A DNA stretch of 11,390 bases. Origin: Ascidiaceihabitans sp. (GTDB lineage Bacteria > Pseudomonadota > Alphaproteobacteria > Rhodobacterales > Rhodobacteraceae). Position 1 is the stretch's first letter; each line of letters begins with the position of its first letter. The notes below the pieces were generated by a model, which was not told the DNA's origin, ran no database searches, and worked only from the letters and a program-made list of their open reading frames with translations. This document shows, piece after piece, positions 7,410 to 11,390 of the stretch. Where the stretch lies: the NCBI GenBank assembly GCA_023301665.1, contig JALZUL010000214.1, positions 1 through 11,390 of the forward strand, given 5' to 3'. Position numbers and translations under genes: made by a program.

Positions 7410-8849
7410 ATGAAACACATGCCTTTGCACAATCTGAGCGTTGGAATATTGGGGTTGAGTGTTTTAGCAATTGGATCTCATGCGGCTTTTTCCCAAACGC
7501 CTCAACCGCTTGAAACGCCGACACCGGCCTTGCCACAAAACACTGCCCCTTATGGCCCCACGCAAGTAGATACTGCCGCTCTTGTTATTCCCAACGCTCA
7601 AGAAATTATCTTGGATCTACCAAGCGCTTTGCTTTGGTCCCGTCATCAACGTGGCGAAATGAACGGCTACCGCTATATTCTTTTCCCTGACGGAAGCGGC
7701 ACGGTAATGGAGGCCACAGGGCAAAGATCGATCTTGTATCATTTCAACTGCAAGAAAGGTGTTTCCTGCCAGATCAAGCAAAAAGGCGGTGAAACCCATG
7801 TGGTGCGTGCCGTTGGAGGATCACACCCTTTGCCACCCAACAATCCAAACAGCCGCACTTTAACGCGGTTCATATCAAGATGGATTTTGGCTGAAACAGG
7901 TAAGCCGACAAAAAATTCTGGCCCTCGCGAAAATCCACATCCGGCTCTCGCTGAACAAATACAAGCGCCTCAAAGCCAAACGCAGCCTCAAGCCAGCACG
8001 CCCCCCGAAACAGCAACGCCAACTCTCGCGTCGTCCTCTCAACGGCCAACCGTCATCCAAAGCCACAAGCCCACAGCTGCTGCACCGATCATATCGACTA
8101 AAAAGCCAACCTTGAAACTACCAGTCACCCCTAAACCTTCTGCTCAACAGGACGTCAAAACCGCTAACGCTCAGCCAAAAGAAGAACAGACCTTTTTTCA
8201 ACGGATCAACTTAGCCTGTTCCTTCACTGGCAGCACAACCCTACGGTACAGGCATCATCAAAGTAGAAGTGAACGCTTTGGGAAGCCTCGTCTTAGCGTG
8301 GGGTGTCGCGCGAGGTTATCGCCAAAACTATCATTGGGCGTCTCTGTGATCGGTTACCTTGATCCGAGCCAAAAATCGGATTCCGATGCAGAATTCACCT
8401 ATGCCCTAACATACCGCGCCACCGACAAGATCAACTTTACTTACTCAAATTATACCGCGCGCTTTGGTGGTGCGGAAAATCCGCTTACGTCTGGTGCTTT
8501 AAGAGCCAGTTACAAGCTGCCGACAATACCGTTGCCCTTTGATAAATCTGCGCGTTGTACGGCAAGCATTGCTCTTCCAGATCCACGCGAAAGCAGCATG
8601 AACCTGTCTTGTGGTGTTGCCATAACCAAAAATTTCAGTGTCGGGCTTGCAGCCTTTGCTTATTTTCCCGGTGAACAAAGCGATTCCGATCCCGACTTCA
8701 GCTACACTGCGCGATACAAAATCGCCGATGACTGGGCGATTTCTTATAGCAACTATACCAACAACCGCTTTCCCTGGAACAAAAGCAAAAACTCAGGGTT
8801 TGGGGTATTGGGCGGTAGCATATCTGTGACCCATAGCATCAAATTCTAA
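7410..8849 (+). CDS. Secreted, probably outer-membrane beta-barrel-like protein with an internal duplication
   Basis: I do not recognise this 479-residue protein. It has a signal peptide (hydrophobic core about 9-26, likely cleavage around AAFS), then a small domain (about 50-160) with a possible disulfide pair Cys114/Cys120. A Pro/Gln/Thr/Ala-rich linker (about 165-260) resembles a periplasm- or wall-spanning spacer. The C-terminal half (about 266-479) has strand-like alternation and ends in Ser-Ile-Lys-Phe, a terminal Phe typical of outer-membrane barrels. That half contains two related copies: each has a cysteine pair (270/299 and 383/401), then S-x-G, then Gln-(Lys)-Ser-Asp-Ser-Asp and Tyr-Ser-Asn-Tyr-Thr (345-349 and 446-450). 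I chose ATG 7410 over GTG 7407 because AGGGG (7400-7404) is then 5 bases away, not 2. It converges on the H-NOX kinase gene with a 24-base gap. Surface localisation is inferred. Confidence 0.8.
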   Translation: MKHMPLHNLSVGILGLSVLAIGSHAAFSQTPQPLETPTPALPQNTAPYGPTQVDTAALVIPNAQEIILDLPSALLWSRHQRGEMNGYRYILFPDGSGTVMEATGQRSILYHFNCKKGVSCQIKQKGGETHVVRAVGGSHPLPPNNPNSRTLTRFISRWILAETGKPTKNSGPRENPHPALAEQIQAPQSQTQPQASTPPETATPTLASSSQRPTVIQSHKPTAAAPIISTKKPTLKLPVTPKPSAQQDVKTANAQPKEEQTFFQRINLACSFTGSTTLRYRHHQSRSERFGKPRLSVGCRARLSPKLSLGVSVIGYLDPSQKSDSDAEFTYALTYRATDKINFTYSNYTARFGGAENPLTSGALRASYKLPTIPLPFDKSARCTASIALPDPRESSMNLSCGVAITKNFSVGLAAFAYFPGEQSDSDPDFSYTARYKIADDWAISYSNYTNNRFPWNKSKNSGFGVLGGSISVTHSIKF

Positions 8850-8873
8850 AATCAGCACATCCAGTGCAAAGGG

Positions 8874-10598
8874 TTAAAGAAACGCGTGCATTTCTGTTAG
8901 CCACGTCTCCATTAGGCTAAGCAACTCAGGCATAGTTTGGCCCTCAATTGCCCTGACTTCTACCTGACCTGCCCATTCAGACATTTCGGGGAACCCCAAA
9001 ACCATCGAAGATCCCTTGATCGAATGCGCTTGCGCTTTCAGTGTCTCTACATCACCCGCCAACAAAGCTTGGTTCAGCACTTCGAGTCTTTCCAAACAGT
9101 CTTTAACGTACTTACCTACAAGATCCACCAAACTGTCTTCGGGAAAAACCTTTAGCATTTCAGCGGCCACGTCTTCAGCCATCAAGGCAAATATCTTTCT
9201 GCTTTTCTCGGCACTTAAGGTGTCGCCCTCTAGAGAAACGGAATCCTCTTCACTTCGCGGCGCTCCACTCAACGCAATTTCCAAAGCATGTTTCAGATCA
9301 TCAAAAGGGATCGGTTTTGATAAAACGGTATCAACCCCGACAATCGTCGCCTCCTCTTGGATGGCGTCCATAACGTGAGCGGTCAATATCAAGATCGGTG
9401 GCAAAGGCGTGCCAGCCCATTTTTCCCTGATGCGACGTGTCGCCTCAAGCCCATCCATTTCAGGCATGGCAACATCCATCAGGATTAAGTCATGTTTCGC
9501 GGGATCAAACATTTCGAGCGCCACGCGGCCATTCTCTGCTAAGTCTGACCACAAATTCAATCGCTCCGCATAGGTCGAGAGTAGCTTCTGATTGATGATG
9601 TTATCTTCAGCAATCAAAACCCGTTTCCCATCTAAAATATGAGGCCGCTTTGAAGTTTTCATCTGGACGCGGTTTTGAGTTTCGTTTTCAGCATCACTAA
9701 TTTCAACCGCCAATTCGAACCAGAAAACTGACCCCTCCCCCAAAGTGCTTTCCACACCGATTTCGCCACCTAACCCTTCGAGAATACGTTTGCAGATCGC
9801 CAACCCCAGTCCGGCCCCTTGAGCAGCCGCAGTCAGTGGATTTGCGATTTGGGAAAAATCTTTGAAAAGGTTTGTGATACCTTCTGCGGATATCCCAACC
9901 CCGGTATCCTCGACTTCTATCCGTAAAAATGCGCCCTTCTCGTGAGGGCTCGCCAAAGTGCGAATGTGTATTGGACCACTGGTTGAGTAACGCAAAGCGT
10001 TGTTCACGAAGTTCGAAATAACCTGACGAACACGCGTCGCGTCGCCCAAGAAAACTTGGGGCACTGTGTTTTCAACTTCGGCTATAATTTCCCGATCCGC
10101 ACTTTTTTCATTTGAATTCGCGAGGCGCTTAACACTCTCAATGAGGGCGCGGATGTCGACTTGTTCTTCCTCAAAGACAAAGACGCCTGCCTCCATTTTG
10201 GAAAAATCTAAAACATCATTCACAATTCGGCTGAGACTTTTTCCAGCCGTTTTAGCGAGGTTAAGCAGCTCTCGTTTTTGGGCGTCGACCTCGTCCATTG
10301 TCAAAAGATCGATCATACCAAGCATCCCGCCCAAGGGCGTTCGAATTTCATGACTCATTGTGGCAATGAAGCGGCTCTTGGCTTGACCCGCAGCCTCAGC
10401 CTGCTGCAGCGCTCTCTGTAATTCTTTGGTACGCTGGTACACCGCTTGCTCGAGCTCATTAGAGTGTGCGCTCAATTGTTGGTTGGCCAGAAAAAGCTCA
10501 CGACTTTTTTGCTCTAGAAGCTGTTCTGCTTCTTTCCGTGCTGCGATAGCACGTTCATATCTACGGCGAGATACGCGATCACTGCTTGCATCTGACAT
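8874..10598 (-). CDS. hnoK: H-NOX-associated soluble hybrid histidine kinase (HisKA-HATPase-REC-HPt)
   Basis: A 574-residue cytosolic phosphorelay kinase with no membrane segment and no sensor domain of its own. Residues ~12-75 form a coiled coil (ERAIAARKEAEQLLEQ onward) that leads into HisKA, with phospho-acceptor His83 (SHEIRTP). The ATPase has N-box Asn196/Asn200, G1 DTGVG (231-235) and G2 GAGLGLA (261-267). The receiver has Glu331/Asp332, phospho-acceptor Asp375, Thr406 and Lys428, and the C-terminal HPt domain has His525 (AHSIKGSS). All key residues are present. The gene starts 18 bases after the H-NOX stop, so the two are almost surely co-transcribed. By analogy with studied H-NOX/HnoK and HqsK pairs, haem-bound NO on H-NOX should alter this kinase's phosphoryl flux. 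The ribosome binding site is weak (GGA near -10), which suggests translational coupling. The final receiver or output regulator is not in the window. Confidence 0.93.
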   Translation of the reverse strand: MSDASSDRVSRRRYERAIAARKEAEQLLEQKSRELFLANQQLSAHSNELEQAVYQRTKELQRALQQAEAAGQAKSRFIATMSHEIRTPLGGMLGMIDLLTMDEVDAQKRELLNLAKTAGKSLSRIVNDVLDFSKMEAGVFVFEEEQVDIRALIESVKRLANSNEKSADREIIAEVENTVPQVFLGDATRVRQVISNFVNNALRYSTSGPIHIRTLASPHEKGAFLRIEVEDTGVGISAEGITNLFKDFSQIANPLTAAAQGAGLGLAICKRILEGLGGEIGVESTLGEGSVFWFELAVEISDAENETQNRVQMKTSKRPHILDGKRVLIAEDNIINQKLLSTYAERLNLWSDLAENGRVALEMFDPAKHDLILMDVAMPEMDGLEATRRIREKWAGTPLPPILILTAHVMDAIQEEATIVGVDTVLSKPIPFDDLKHALEIALSGAPRSEEDSVSLEGDTLSAEKSRKIFALMAEDVAAEMLKVFPEDSLVDLVGKYVKDCLERLEVLNQALLAGDVETLKAQAHSIKGSSMVLGFPEMSEWAGQVEVRAIEGQTMPELLSLMETWLTEMHAFL

Positions 10599-10616
10599 AC
10601 CCGTATTCCAGCGCTG

Positions 10617-11156
10617 CTAAGTTAACTGAATGTCAAAGGTAACAGCGTTCGAATTTCCTTCGACTGCGCTCCTGCCAATTTTTGCAACTTGATCGTAACG
10701 GTCAAGGCAGGCTTCGATCATACCATGACAGAACTCGACCAATGGCCTTGGTGACGAATACGTCATCTCCAAATGTTGGTCGCTTATTCTATGGGTCGAA
10801 AACACTGGCAGCTCAGCTTCGGGATATAGCTTTTTAACTTCAACATGGATTTCACCGTCAACGGCCTCTAGCAGTGAGAAGCTATCTGTTTTCTTAGCAA
10901 AAAACTCGGCGTAATTGTCCACAAAGTGACTCATCATCCAGTGTCCAAATTTGCGCTGCAAGTCGGTAGGAGAAATTCCTGAGTGATCGCTAAATGCCAT
11001 CACTATTTTGACCAATTCAGAACATGGATAATTCCCCACTGCTGTAAATGCCCCGTCATTTTCCAGATCCGTTTGATCAAGCACTTGATCAACCACGTCC
11101 TCCCCAAAAGCGTCTTCAGCCATGCTGATCAACTCGACAAAGATGGTACCTTTCAT
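10617..11156 (-). CDS. hnoX: H-NOX haem nitric oxide sensor
   Basis: A 179-residue cytosolic haem protein of the H-NOX (HNOB) family, about the usual length for stand-alone members. The N-terminus MKGTIFVEL is the family hallmark. The proximal haem ligand is His104 (DGEIHVEV), the conserved proline that distorts the haem aligns with Pro117, and the haem-propionate YxSxR motif is Tyr133-Ser135-Arg137 (YSSPR). Aligned by eye with the Thermoanaerobacter O2-binding protein, the distal Tyr140 position is Phe142, Asn74 is a Met and Trp9 is a Leu. The pocket therefore lacks hydrogen-bond donors and should favour NO over O2. The ATG at 11156 has GGAAAGAG (11163-11170) six bases upstream. It is the first gene of the operon with the hybrid kinase and is its expected regulatory partner. 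Confidence 0.95.
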   Translation of the reverse strand: MKGTIFVELISMAEDAFGEDVVDQVLDQTDLENDGAFTAVGNYPCSELVKIVMAFSDHSGISPTDLQRKFGHWMMSHFVDNYAEFFAKKTDSFSLLEAVDGEIHVEVKKLYPEAELPVFSTHRISDQHLEMTYSSPRPLVEFCHGMIEACLDRYDQVAKIGRSAVEGNSNAVTFDIQLT

Positions 11157-11162
11157 AACGGT

Positions 11163-11170
11163 CTCTTTCC
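11163..11170 (-). promoter_or_regulatory. hnoX: Ribosome binding site of hnoX
   Basis: The minus strand reads GGAAAGAG, ending 6 bases before the ATG at 11156. It is stronger than the site before the downstream kinase, consistent with hnoX setting translation of the pair. Confidence 0.6.
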
Positions 11171-11217
11171 TAACTTAGCGCTGCGTCATCATCAGGGATT
11201 CACATTTTTTCGCCTCT

Positions 11218-11236
11218 CCCGCGAACGGATCGCGGG
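11218..11236. promoter_or_regulatory. GC-rich perfect inverted repeat upstream of hnoX
   Basis: CCCGCGA (11218-11224), spacer ACGGA and TCGCGGG (11230-11236) form a perfect 7-bp dyad, 61-80 bases before the hnoX ATG in otherwise A+T-rich sequence. It could be an operator, a leader hairpin of the hnoX transcript, or the tail of an upstream transcript. No U tract follows on either strand, which argues against an intrinsic terminator. Confidence 0.4.
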
Positions 11237-11273
11237 TCAAAGAAACAATGTAGAAAACATCCATTCGACAACA

Positions 11274-11288
11274 TTGGGCCATTCCCAA
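11274..11288. promoter_or_regulatory. Short dyad TTGGG-N5-CCCAA upstream of hnoX
   Basis: A perfect 5-bp inverted repeat with a 5-base spacer, about 118-132 bases before the hnoX start. It resembles an FNR/Dnr-type site in outline, but the half-site (TTGGG) and the spacer (5, not 4) do not match the TTGAT-N4-ATCAA consensus. Given as a dyad only; the regulator is unknown. Confidence 0.2.
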
Positions 11289-11390
11289 GAAAATAGCCAA
11301 TTATTCTGAGTATACCTTAAACGCCAGCAACTGGGGAGCGCCTTGCATCCCTCCCCTGCAGATCATGTGGACAGTTCGACTATACTAAAT

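Noticed and set aside
11274..11288. FNR/Dnr/NnrR-type box upstream of hnoX
   Set aside because: TTGGG-N5-CCCAA differs from TTGAT-N4-ATCAA in both half-sites and spacing, so I kept it only as an unnamed dyad.
10983..11309. 108-codon plus-strand frame overlapping the start of hnoX
   Set aside because: Antisense to the conserved N-terminus of H-NOX and running through its leader dyads; no coding signature.
11381..11386. TATACT near the right edge as a -10 promoter element on the plus strand
   Set aside because: No acceptable -35 hexamer 16-18 bases upstream, and nothing downstream is visible to support a transcript.

Overview
The window reads as chromosomal DNA from an alphaproteobacterium of the Rhodobacteraceae/roseobacter type. 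I base this on the character of the encoded proteins: a compact MetG with an FSTSQ signature loop, a GlxA-type AraC regulator, a Tas-like aldo/keto reductase and an H-NOX/hybrid-kinase pair. GC content is moderate. No RNA genes, insertion sequences, phage genes or CRISPR arrays are visible. The assignment is from recognition, not from a search.

Layout. Bases 1-669 hold the 3' part of a GlxA/AraC-family regulator (+), which ends flush against a convergent aldo/keto reductase (670-1713, -). Methionyl-tRNA synthetase (1891-3606, +) diverges from the reductase. A 135-base convergent gap then holds a long hairpin and a 25-codon reading frame. Next comes a minus-strand pair: a secreted sulfite-oxidase-fold protein (6319-6825) followed by a membrane hybrid histidine kinase (3742-6279, TTG start). 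A 584-base intergenic region (6826-7409) holds a lux-box-like perfect palindrome. A secreted, probably outer-membrane protein with an internally duplicated C-terminal half follows (7410-8849, +). It converges on a second minus-strand pair: H-NOX (10617-11156) followed by a soluble hybrid histidine kinase (8874-10598). The right end (11157-11390) is the leader and promoter region of the H-NOX operon.

How the genes work together. The left part is housekeeping and general metabolism. The right two thirds are dominated by signalling. Each of the two minus-strand operons pairs a small sensor-like protein with a hybrid kinase of the order HisKA-HATPase-REC-HPt, and neither contains an output response regulator. 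The H-NOX pair is a recognisable nitric-oxide sensing module with the haem ligand and the YxSxR motif intact and no distal tyrosine. The other pair joins a periplasmic SUOX-fold protein without a cysteine to ligate molybdenum to a kinase with a periplasmic helical sensor region. I infer a sensor-partner role for this protein. That second pair is the least described part of the window and the most worth testing.
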